Assembly (NCBI GenBank): GCA_003602515.1
Contig: QQSB01000005.1
Location: forward strand, 35,129-83,941
DNA from: Candidatus Poseidoniales archaeon
GTDB taxonomy: Archaea > Thermoplasmatota > Poseidoniia > Poseidoniales > Thalassarchaeaceae
Direction of reading: 5' to 3'
Length of the DNA stretch: 48,813 nt
Under the pieces are notes generated by a model. That model was given only the letters and a program-made list of their open reading frames with translations. It ran no database searches and was not told the DNA's origin. Of this stretch, positions 40,889-48,813 are shown piece by piece. The translations under genes were made by a program, and so were the position numbers. Positions within the stretch are counted from its first letter, which is position 1. Each line of letters starts with the position of its first letter.

Positions 40889-43800
40889 TTAGAACGGGGC
40901 GCTAACTCGTCTACCTGGCCTTCTGGTAAAGTACAGTAGAGCTGCAACCAGCATGATCAGGAATCCGTATGCCAGATACTTCAGACTATCATTCTCATCT
41001 GAACTGGTCCAAAGTTGAGCCTCAAAGACGCATGAAGGCTTCCCTTCTGACCTCGGTGACGTACAAGACCGTGACTGTTCGTCCAACAATTCACCCTCAA
41101 TTGAGAAGACGATCCAGTACTTCTTGGACTCAGTAAACTGGGTATAGTCCATGGTGACGTAGAATGTCGATTCGCTCATTGCTGAGACTGATCCGCTGGA
41201 TGTGGAGTTGACTCCTACTGGGTTTTCACAGTCAATGTCAGAGCATAGTGTTGCCACTAGATTGACGTTTTCTGCATCTACATTGCCGCCGTTCGAGATG
41301 TTGACTGAATAGCTCTCTATTTGACCAAAGGAAGCGAATGCATTTCCTCCGAGGATCCTAGCCGTTTCACCATTTATGGCGAGAACTGGGGAGTCCATCT
41401 TCATCACAGTTGAGCCCGAGTAAGTATTGTTGTCCTGATCCGAAACAGTGAATGTTACCTCTTCGGTGTAAGAGGAAGGCAGTTCTGGTTCATTTGGGCG
41501 TACTAGAGTGAAGGTGGCGATTCCGTCAGAGAATGGGGATACTGGCTGAGTGGTCGGACCGGCAAATTGCCACCATTCTGAGCTATCGAATTCAAAGTAG
41601 AACAACTCGTCTGAGTTCCCAGTGTTCTTGAATGGGATCTCGATAGTCACGGCAGTTTCCTCGCCGCTGAAGTAGAGATTCTCGGGCTCATTGAGTTCGA
41701 TCCCGTTGTATTCTGGCACATCAACCCTCAATTCTATCTGAGTCGAGTAGCCTTGTTCAGTCGATATCTTGACCAAAACCAAATGTCCATCTGGGAAGTG
41801 ATGTGCAACTCCGACATTAGCTGGGACTACACGGATGTTGATTTGTTCGATAAGGTCTGAATCAGACAAGCCCAAGTCGAATGTCGCGGAATCAACCCAC
41901 CCTCCAGATGAATTCTGGAAATGGACATTCCAATCCAGTCCATCTGCGCCTGGAACTGTTCCAACGACAGTGTATTCGTCGAACGAGTTGTGGCCGTCGT
42001 ATTCAACTGAGATAGAGAACTCAGCATTCTGGTATTTACATCCTACAGCTGTGCTTGTTGGCAGGCCTTGCCCCAGTGGGAAGTCATCGACATCGTCAAG
42101 CTCGCCATCATTGTCGTCATCTGAATCTTCATTGTCGCCAATTCCATCATTGTCATTGTCTGAGGTTTCAGTAGAGTCGTTTGGGAAGGCATCTTCGCCA
42201 TTAATGACGCCATCGCCATCATCGTCGTTTGTGCAAGTGGTATCGATCTCTTCGACTCCAGCTCTATCGTCCCCTTGCACTGATACAGTGATACTCTGCT
42301 TAGAGACCCTATCGATACTGAGGGTGTTGATCGGGCTAACCTGTCCGGCTCTGATAGAAATTCCCTTTCCGCCGGAGTAGGATACGTTTCGAACGCCCTC
42401 GTTTAATTCGAAGCTACTGGATGTTTGCACCGTGCCCGGCAGTAGCAATAGAGTCAGTATGCCATCGCTTCCTAGCTCCTCGGACCACGAGATCGGGCCG
42501 TATTCTATGACTAGGTCATAATCATCAATCTCTGTAAGATCATGCGCACTACCATCGAAGGCCAACCAACTGGTCTCAAGCCTTAGGGTTCCGCCAACTG
42601 TGAGTTCTGATTCTACCGAACCCCCATCTACCCCAACTTCAAGGGGCTCGATGGAGATCAGCCCTGTGCATTCAGAGGCCTCGGATGTAGATGTTGCCAT
42701 TGTCACCCAACTGCCTGGTTGAATCATTACAGTCCACTCTCCAAGGGAGTTTCCGGATACTGATACGCGATCTCTCGAAATTCCATGAGATGGGATCATC
42801 TCAACTTGCCACTCGCCGCTAGAAATACAAGACTGGTCCAGATATGAGATGCTACCGGAGATTTCAACCTCTCCTGCCGAGATCTCGATATCCTCGATCA
42901 CCGAGGTTTCTCCGATTTCTACTAGTGAGGTTTGAGTACCGAAGCCGTCCCTCTCTACTGTGATATTCCATGAGCTTTGTACAGGAAGGAATGTGGACCA
43001 GCCACCGTCATTATCTGTAACTAGATGGTGAATTGGCGATTCAGCGTCCCCGGTTATATTTACAGAGGCATTTGAAAGTCCCTCTGAGAAACCTGGGGAG
43101 CCATCATCATCTAGATCCCAGAATACCTTTCCGCTGAGACTGACAAGTTTCTCTGCGGTCAGGAATACTTGGTGATTGGGCCCTACGGTCACACCTGATT
43201 CAACGAGAGAAGTGTTCTCCAATAGTGTCCTGACACCGTCTTGATTGGTCTGGTTAATCTCAACATTCCATGACCCGGGTACAAGCCTAATTTCAAGAGG
43301 CTGATCAAAACCTCCGATGGAACTAACGAATGATCCAAGGCCTTCCTCCGAGGAAATCTTGAGTTCGATCAACTCCGGTGATGCAACATCGGAAGTTGAT
43401 TGTAGGGTTACGGTCACAGAGGCAAGTTCGGCCGTCTGGAAATTCAATCTGGAACCAGCTGTTGATTGGGAAGTAGAAATCGATCTTCGCAATCCCTCGT
43501 ACACCCCTGGATTTGTCTCGAACTCATCCACAATTACTATCCAATCTCCCTCTTCGATATACTCGACCAATATTCCATCATCGTTGGTTGTGAAGGTTTG
43601 AATCCATCCATTTTCGATGCTCTCGAATTTAACTTCGTGGTTTTCGAGTAATTGCCCACTTTCATTCCTGAGAGTTATGTTAACCAACCATCTTGGCTCG
43701 AATCCTACAGAGCGCTTTACCGTAGAGGTAGAACCTATCTCAACTTCAAATATCTCGTTTGTGTCATACAGGGTATCGAATGGCTCGTCTGCAGAAGAGT

Positions 43801-46800
43801 TGGCCCTCTCGACTACTATTCGATACCTTCCAGGTTCAAGCGATATTTCCGCCAATCCTGTTTGGACCCATTCGGATCCTTCCATTGATACGGTGTAACC
43901 ATCACCATTTGGGGACAGGGGCTTTATCTCGAATGGGTATGAAACTGGGGTACCGTTGGACGCATTGTTATCGCCTGCATGATCGATGAAGAAGTCTATC
44001 TCTACCGTAATATTAGTTGGGAGGACCAGGAGCTCGACCATGGGTTCTGACGATGTGTTGACTTCCTTGACAACAGAATTGGCTGACATCTCATTGCCTG
44101 CTTCCAGTGTGAAAGACCAGTTACCGAGAGGGAGCAGCATGTCGAATCTTCCAAGATCATCCACTTCTTCTCTCCAAACGGCATCAGTTGTCCCATCCAA
44201 GTTGTTTGCTTTGGCAAAAACTGGGGCCCATCCTGAGAATCCCTGATTGTACGTGTTTCCTTCACGGTTGAGGCTTACTTCGCCCAGAACAATTGTTGAG
44301 TCTGTGAGCTCGATTGTGATATTCTCCATCGAATCAGTCACTTGGAAACTGGTACCGTTAGAGAAGAATCCCCCTGCCCCAACCATCCTTTCAACAGTGG
44401 CATGAACAAATGCCCCTTGGGGGAGAATGACGCTGAATTCCCCGAATGAATCTGTAATTGATTCAAGAGTGAAGCCATCCCATTGGAACAATATCTCCTG
44501 GTTTGTCACTCTGGATAATGGATCAGAGATATCGTCCCCCTTGACCGGTTTGTCGATAACAATACCAGTTACAACCTGGCTTACCAAGAACTCGAAAGAC
44601 TCAGTTAAATCAGCATCCCCTATGGCGACGCGCTGCCACAGTTGCTTCTGATCGCTGAGAGTGTAATTGAGTATCCAATTACCCGGATTCAATTCTGCAT
44701 GGTAAGACTTTGATGCGTTGTCGAAGACTGCTGTGACAGAGCTTCTGGAGATGTCCTCTGGGATGAATTGCAATTGCAGGTCATCAACACTAGTTCCGTC
44801 ATCGGAAAGGGTGAATGTAATGTCTGATGTCTGGGGCACTTCGGAAGGGAAGGAAACTAGAGTTACAAATCCGGATTCAAATGTGAATGCCTGAGAAATC
44901 TCTGGGAAGCCATCGTCATCAATATCTACCTCTGCAAGGTATGAGCCGGGCACTATTGGTCCGACCTCGAAAGATCCGCTTTCATCAGGAGTCACGAAGC
45001 ATGGCTGAGTGATGACTCCCTGGCACTCTTCATCGGAATCATCACTGGAGCCATTGATTGAGAAAATCGAAACCTCGCTAGACAATGGCCTGCCTGTGAA
45101 AATCGAGACAGTGCCCTTGACCGCCCCTCCGGTGATTGTTACCGGAGTCTGAATCTCTGAAGAAGTCAGAGGTACCACAAATGGTTCTGCGAGCTCCACA
45201 TGATCTCCTGTTCCGAAATCAACTGATACGATGTACTCCCCAGGTAGGGCGTCTACAATGTGGAATGATCCTGGTCTGACCATGGGCCCACTAAACGAAC
45301 CGTGTCCGGAGAATATACCAGTCCCATTGATTGTTCCAAATGTGGATAGTTCGTCTGAGGCAGATGTGGCGAAGTTTCCTGAACCGATGAATGTGGCTTG
45401 GGAAAGTTCCCTGGTAAATTCACTGACTCCCTCAGATGTGAACTTTCCAGAGCCGTTTGCTATACCATCCAAGAAATAGTGCCCTTCTTCGTTAACGCAG
45501 GCATCATAATCTTCGGGGACCGAATCTCCGGTGCAATCGGGGAAATCGCCAGATAGTGTGCCATCGATGATTCCCTTTCCAGAGAATTGCCCCTCTCCAG
45601 TAATGCTGTGGTTATCGAATACAGCTTGTGTGTGAGTACCTGTGAAGTCTTGAACGGACACTGCTCCCATGCTCTCCATTGTCCCCTCGCCTAGGAATGT
45701 AACCTCACCCGTTCCGCTGAACCTCAAATCCTCTCCAGTCATACTCCCATCAGAAGTCATGGCCACATAGGGTTGGATCTCTACCTCATCTGAAGATGGA
45801 GTTAGGATCACATTGGCAGAGAGAACAGGTTCTCCGTCGAAGTCAAGTTCTCCCGACCAAGAAAGTATTCCCGAAGCAGTTGACGGAGAAACCGATATTG
45901 GTGCCTGGATAACTGATTCGCCATTGCTGTGGCCATCTGAACCGGAAATGTTCACTATTGTTTCAGAAAGCCATGTTGATCCGTAGACGTTAGCCAGAAT
46001 TCCAGTTACTGGATTTACATCACGATTCTGAGATGTCTCCAAGAATAGCTCTGACATCAGGTTGGCGGATCCCGATAGCAGAGATTCTCTGGCCGCATCC
46101 AAGTCTGGTTCCCCGCTAAAAGCCGAGACTCTTATCTTTCCAGCAGGGGCTGAGAAAGAGAAGTGGCCATGCTCATCTGCTTGGGTCGTCCCTATGGGTA
46201 TCCAGTATGTCCGGGAGTCATTGTCTACAACATTTCCATCCTCGTCTGCAGACTCATCTCCGCTGAAAGCATCCCTCTCAATCAGAATCCTCGCATTAGG
46301 AACTGGTCCCACCCCTTCCAATGTGACGGTGCCCTGAAGTGATGCCCCGCTGTAGTATTTCAGGATCTTAACATTCCTATTGGAATCATAGATTGACCCA
46401 CAGTACCTGTCCACCTTTCCGGTTAGTACGAACTCGGAATCGTTTGCAGAAGATGAAGCGGGAGAATTGATCGATAGGGTCTCATCCTCGGGGTCATAAT
46501 TGCTAGTTAATGCGTTAATTGGAATTACTCCCTCTTCAACTTGAGTCATCTTCCAAGGCCCTCCTGATTGGATCTGGGACCACCCTGATGAGAGGCTGTC
46601 TGCCGAATTAAGTGAGACATCGGACAATTGAGAGTCGCCCGCCACTGTTGATGCAGAACCGGTAATCTGGATTTCTTCGCAGGAAGTCCCATTTGTAGGG
46701 TCATACCAGTTTGATAGTACAAAGTGGTTCATCATTGCTCCAGGGAGCGCCATTGCCCCCTGCAAATAGCTCCCGGGCGTCCCTGTGAGAGAGTTTGGCA

Positions 46801-48813
46801 GAATCCAGGTAGAGGGGGTGTCGGCATCTCCCACCTGTCCACTTATCGATGGAAGGCCTAACGTGGAGGTTCCATAACCGACATATGTCCTTGCGATCAT
46901 CGTATCGAAGAAACTGTCCAGATGCTGATATTCCATGTCCGTCATCTGTATCATGTCCTCTCCCGTGGCTGCTCCGGAGGCCTGGGCCTTCAAATCGTCC
47001 ATGTACCTACTTTGGAACTCATCAGCGGACATAGGACCTTGGTTTGTTTCGTAAGTTGTTGTTATGTAGGAATTGATGTCAAGTCCGGAAAGATGAGTTG
47101 GAGCATGGAAGATTCCAGTAGTTTGGCCCCTGTGATAAGCCTGGTAATCCTGGTAGTACTTACCTCCGAGGGGATATAGTCGGTTATCTACCGCAAAGTA
47201 TCGAATCTCGTGATTCCTAGAAGTTGTACTTCCATGCGACTCTTCGTAATCTGATACCTCGTACGAGTCGATGGAAGAGATTCCATCGTATATCTGTACG
47301 AGATCATCGAGCGCGAAGGCCGTGATTAGGAATGCACGGGCCAAACCGAATCTGGCATTGGTTCTGTGGAGTGCTGTCGAGAGATCATCGTAATCATCAA
47401 TGATGTCTCTGGTATATCGGTAACCTGCCATATCGTAGTGGCTGGCGTCATCAAATTCTACCAATTCGAACGCAGATGACGATCCACGAGCTTGATCGAA
47501 GAGAGACATTGCTTCGGATGAATTGGTAGTCATTTCTCCGTATTGTTCACCGTTTACCAACACAACATATGTGTCCAAACAAGACTCAACGCATGTCAGG
47601 CCGTTGCTATCCAGGGGATTGCCCATGAGCAATTCTGCATCGCCATATTCAGCAATAACGGCCATCAAACGATCTTCTACAAACTCCTTGTTGTTATTGG
47701 AAGTAATGGCCTCGAATTCCTGAACCTGCTCTTCTGACATAGTCTCCTGTAGGACCGTTAGGAATGATTCACCGAGTTGGCCGTTTATGCTCTTGTCGCC
47801 CATCGCCAAGGTGGTGATGAACAAAGAAAGTGTGTCTTCCTGCCCTCCCGATAGTAGCATTGCCCCACTGTTAGGGATTCCAGATTGGAAGTTGTCCGCA
47901 ACAGTGGGATGCTGGCCAGAGGCTAGGGCCTGGAATCCATAATCCCACCAGGAAACGAAGGCAGGACGATCGCTGAAGGGTGTCTCGCTATCCTGATGTG
48001 ACAGCCAATCATATGCCTCATTCCAACCCTGGGAGTTGAAACTTGGACCGAAGGTACCCATGTACCATAGTCCAGAGTCGCTTTGGTCGTAGGCATCACT
48101 ATTCATGACCGAAAACAATCCTAACAGGTCCTGCCTCAGTATGTCCGGGACAATATCGTATAGGCTCTGATCGACTTCACTTGCTGATTGGTCGCCCCTT
48201 GGGATTCCAGCGTCGATTCCATATGTAGCGTGCTGAGATGATATGAGGAGCAAAACCATGATCATGGCTGGGACTCCCGGACGAGCCTTGGAAGCGGGCC
48301 AGAGGGACTTGAAGCGGGTCCTTGGTGTCCCAATTCCTGAGTTCCGCCATACCTTGGTGAAAGATGGCAGACTTGCAGCACTCCATAGCATGGAAATTCC
48401 AATCCCCCCTACTACTGCCATTACTGGGGTTGCGTTGATGATGAAACGCCCGGCCGACCATGCCATGTATGTCGCGATAATGGTCCAAAGGCCCAGGAGA
48501 GTCAGTTCTGACTTGTTCTTCCTGCTTCCCCTCCACAATAGCAGGAATGCGCATCCTATAGCGATTAAAGCCACAATGGGCCCATAGGAAGCGAAGAGGA
48601 CCCCGCGCTCGGGGGCTTGTGCCTCACCGATAGTGCCGAATATCTTGTTCTTGGAGAAGTAGAAACCACCAGTAAATAGGATGTCCCACCCATTGAATAA
48701 ATCCCTGGCCTGGAGTATGAATAGCAATGCGAGGATAGAGCCGAATAATGTGCTTCCTCCTAGCACTACCAAAAGCCACGGCTTGTCCCTGAATGAGCTA
48801 GACACCCACCCCA
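40889..48813 (-). CDS. aglB: AglB/STT3-type oligosaccharyltransferase catalytic subunit fused to >2000 residues of extracellular repeat domains (5' end outside window)
   Basis: The frame runs off the window edge; about 2640 residues are visible. The first about 200 hold the last membrane segments of an STT3 enzyme with a TIGEAQ motif (residues 58-63, the TIXE loop) and GRFIINATP. The catalytic WWDYG motif is at 286-290, followed by conserved IRYFAVDNRLYP. STT3 transfers lipid-linked glycan to Asn of exported proteins. From about 700 onward come many carboxypeptidase-regulatory/CnaB-like beta domains, a Gly-rich repeat region (about 1025-1180), an Asp-rich TSP3-like block (about 2190-2245), CARDB/NEW3-like domains, and a final TM segment with a basic tail (RRPGRRVSAPF). 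Ordinary AglB ends soon after the WWDYG domain. The reading frame is uninterrupted, so this is a true fusion or a very long C-terminal extension. Confidence 0.88.
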   Translation of the reverse strand, partial: GWVSSSFRDKPWLLVVLGGSTLFGSILALLFILQARDLFNGWDILFTGGFYFSKNKIFGTIGEAQAPERGVLFASYGPIVALIAIGCAFLLLWRGSRKNKSELTLLGLWTIIATYMAWSAGRFIINATPVMAVVGGIGISMLWSAASLPSFTKVWRNSGIGTPRTRFKSLWPASKARPGVPAMIMVLLLISSQHATYGIDAGIPRGDQSASEVDQSLYDIVPDILRQDLLGLFSVMNSDAYDQSDSGLWYMGTFGPSFNSQGWNEAYDWLSHQDSETPFSDRPAFVSWWDYGFQALASGQHPTVADNFQSGIPNSGAMLLSGGQEDTLSLFITTLAMGDKSINGQLGESFLTVLQETMSEEQVQEFEAITSNNNKEFVEDRLMAVIAEYGDAELLMGNPLDSNGLTCVESCLDTYVVLVNGEQYGEMTTNSSEAMSLFDQARGSSSAFELVEFDDASHYDMAGYRYTRDIIDDYDDLSTALHRTNARFGLARAFLITAFALDDLVQIYDGISSIDSYEVSDYEESHGSTTSRNHEIRYFAVDNRLYPLGGKYYQDYQAYHRGQTTGIFHAPTHLSGLDINSYITTTYETNQGPMSADEFQSRYMDDLKAQASGAATGEDMIQMTDMEYQHLDSFFDTMIARTYVGYGTSTLGLPSISGQVGDADTPSTWILPNSLTGTPGSYLQGAMALPGAMMNHFVLSNWYDPTNGTSCEEIQITGSASTVAGDSQLSDVSLNSADSLSSGWSQIQSGGPWKMTQVEEGVIPINALTSNYDPEDETLSINSPASSSANDSEFVLTGKVDRYCGSIYDSNRNVKILKYYSGASLQGTVTLEGVGPVPNARILIERDAFSGDESADEDGNVVDNDSRTYWIPIGTTQADEHGHFSFSAPAGKIRVSAFSGEPDLDAARESLLSGSANLMSELFLETSQNRDVNPVTGILANVYGSTWLSETIVNISGSDGHSNGESVIQAPISVSPSTASGILSWSGELDFDGEPVLSANVILTPSSDEVEIQPYVAMTSDGSMTGEDLRFSGTGEVTFLGEGTMESMGAVSVQDFTGTHTQAVFDNHSITGEGQFSGKGIIDGTLSGDFPDCTGDSVPEDYDACVNEEGHYFLDGIANGSGKFTSEGVSEFTRELSQATFIGSGNFATSASDELSTFGTINGTGIFSGHGSFSGPMVRPGSFHIVDALPGEYIVSVDFGTGDHVELAEPFVVPLTSSEIQTPVTITGGAVKGTVSIFTGRPLSSEVSIFSINGSSDDSDEECQGVITQPCFVTPDESGSFEVGPIVPGSYLAEVDIDDDGFPEISQAFTFESGFVTLVSFPSEVPQTSDITFTLSDDGTSVDDLQLQFIPEDISRSSVTAVFDNASKSYHAELNPGNWILNYTLSDQKQLWQRVAIGDADLTESFEFLVSQVVTGIVIDKPVKGDDISDPLSRVTNQEILFQWDGFTLESITDSFGEFSVILPQGAFVHATVERMVGAGGFFSNGTSFQVTDSMENITIELTDSTIVLGEVSLNREGNTYNQGFSGWAPVFAKANNLDGTTDAVWREEVDDLGRFDMLLPLGNWSFTLEAGNEMSANSVVKEVNTSSEPMVELLVLPTNITVEIDFFIDHAGDNNASNGTPVSYPFEIKPLSPNGDGYTVSMEGSEWVQTGLAEISLEPGRYRIVVERANSSADEPFDTLYDTNEIFEVEIGSTSTVKRSVGFEPRWLVNITLRNESGQLLENHEVKFESIENGWIQTFTTNDDGILVEYIEEGDWIVIVDEFETNPGVYEGLRRSISTSQSTAGSRLNFQTAELASVTVTLQSTSDVASPELIELKISSEEGLGSFVSSIGGFDQPLEIRLVPGSWNVEINQTNQDGVRTLLENTSLVESGVTVGPNHQVFLTAEKLVSLSGKVFWDLDDDGSPGFSEGLSNASVNITGDAESPIHHLVTDNDGGWSTFLPVQSSWNITVERDGFGTQTSLVEIGETSVIEDIEISAGEVEISGSISYLDQSCISSGEWQVEMIPSHGISRDRVSVSGNSLGEWTVMIQPGSWVTMATSTSEASECTGLISIEPLEVGVDGGSVESELTVGGTLRLETSWLAFDGSAHDLTEIDDYDLVIEYGPISWSEELGSDGILTLLLLPGTVQTSSSFELNEGVRNVSYSGGKGISIRAGQVSPINTLSIDRVSKQSITVSVQGDDRAGVEEIDTTCTNDDDGDGVINGEDAFPNDSTETSDNDNDGIGDNEDSDDDNDGELDDVDDFPLGQGLPTSTAVGCKYQNAEFSISVEYDGHNSFDEYTVVGTVPGADGLDWNVHFQNSSGGWVDSATFDLGLSDSDLIEQINIRVVPANVGVAHHFPDGHLVLVKISTEQGYSTQIELRVDVPEYNGIELNEPENLYFSGEETAVTIEIPFKNTGNSDELFYFEFDSSEWWQFAGPTTQPVSPFSDGIATFTLVRPNEPELPSSYTEEVTFTVSDQDNNTYSGSTVMKMDSPVLAINGETARILGGNAFASFGQIESYSVNISNGGNVDAENVNLVATLCSDIDCENPVGVNSTSSGSVSAMSESTFYVTMDYTQFTESKKYWIVFSIEGELLDEQSRSCTSPRSEGKPSCVFEAQLWTSSDENDSLKYLAYGFLIMLVAALLYFTRRPGRRVSAPF
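42070..42240 (-). repeat. Asp-rich TSP3-like block in the oligosaccharyltransferase fusion
   Basis: This stretch encodes NDDDGDGVINGEDAFPNDS, DNDNDGIGDNEDSDDDNDG and ELDDVDDFPLG, consecutive calcium-type Asp repeats. It separates the long CnaB-like array from the C-terminal CARDB/NEW3-like domains and may act as a calcium-stiffened spacer. Confidence 0.75.
45270..45730 (-). repeat. Gly-rich GxGxFxGxG repeats in the oligosaccharyltransferase fusion
   Basis: The translated region contains repeated short strands: FSGTGEVTFLGEGTMES, ITGEGQFSGKGIIDGTLSG, GSGKFTSEGVSEF, FIGSGNFATSA, NGTGIFSGHGSFSG. Periodicity of Gly and hydrophobic residues every 4-8 positions suggests a beta-solenoid. It is unlike the CnaB-type domains on either side. 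Confidence 0.6.

Noticed and set aside
1-48813. Mobile elements, integrase, transposase, toxin-antitoxin or classical defence genes
   Set aside because: I saw no transposase or integrase motifs and no inverted-repeat-bounded element; the gene order looks like ordinary chromosome.

Overview
The window looks like chromosomal DNA from a planktonic euryarchaeon of the Thermoplasmatota, most likely Marine Group II/III (Candidatus Poseidoniia). This is inferred from gene content: archaeal PheT, archaeal GluRS, type II GAPDH, the RNase P protein Rpp21, archaeosine synthase ArcS, an S15 ribosomal protein next to a RecJ/Cdc45-like gene, an AglB/STT3 oligosaccharyltransferase, and several very large secreted proteins rich in Asp/thrombospondin-type-3 repeats. 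No similarity search was possible, so the taxon is an inference. Genes are tightly packed. All six convergent gene pairs end within -4 to +7 bp of each other, twice by interlocking two TAG stops in one CTAG. Starts are a mixture of Shine-Dalgarno-led and apparently leaderless genes with a TATA-like box about 25-27 nt upstream of the start codon.

Layout. 1-171: no gene; a GC-rich stretch able to form several hairpins inside a closing helix, not identified. 172-3397 (minus): adk, rnp4 (Rpp21) and a YhbY-type RNA-binding protein form one operon, followed by an NhaD/ArsB-type ion transporter coupled to a tiny zinc-ribbon protein. 3437-8203 (minus): a 1588-residue membrane-anchored subtilase. 8266-9306 (minus): type II GAPDH, divergent from 9436-12736 (plus), which holds a GltB-like fusion protein translationally linked to pheT. 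The pheT reading frame appears to begin at a non-canonical ATT. 12733-17602: a small basic protein (minus), then rnhB, gltX and a membrane protein with a cytosolic zinc ribbon (plus). 17603-20797 (minus): arcS, rps15 and a RecJ/Cdc45-like protein that lacks the catalytic DHH motif. 20860-25494: an envelope protein, dnaJ, a zinc-ribbon membrane protein, a COG1325-type RNA-binding protein, pcp and a small membrane protein. 25491-31720 (minus): a 1903-residue secreted TSP3-repeat protein with an embedded propeller-like region, coupled by ATGA to a 173-residue unknown. 31892-35227: a YycJ-like metallo-beta-lactamase-fold protein facing a STAND ATPase with TPRs. 35287-48813 (minus): a surface cluster made of an oligosaccharyltransferase catalytic subunit fused to more than 2000 residues of extracellular repeats (5' end beyond the window), a second subtilase, and a 1420-residue beta-helix/Ig-like anchored protein.

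Themes. Informational and housekeeping genes (translation, tRNA modification, RNA processing, RNase HII, chaperone) alternate with an unusually heavy investment in cell-surface and secreted machinery: two subtilases, one N-glycosylation enzyme and three giant repeat proteins. The most unusual items are the oligosaccharyltransferase-repeat fusion, the domain-swapped and apparently cofactor-less glutamate-synthase-like protein, the ATT start of pheT, the catalytically degenerate RecJ/Cdc45 relative, and two different short Trp-rich cytosolic tails on the large anchored surface proteins.
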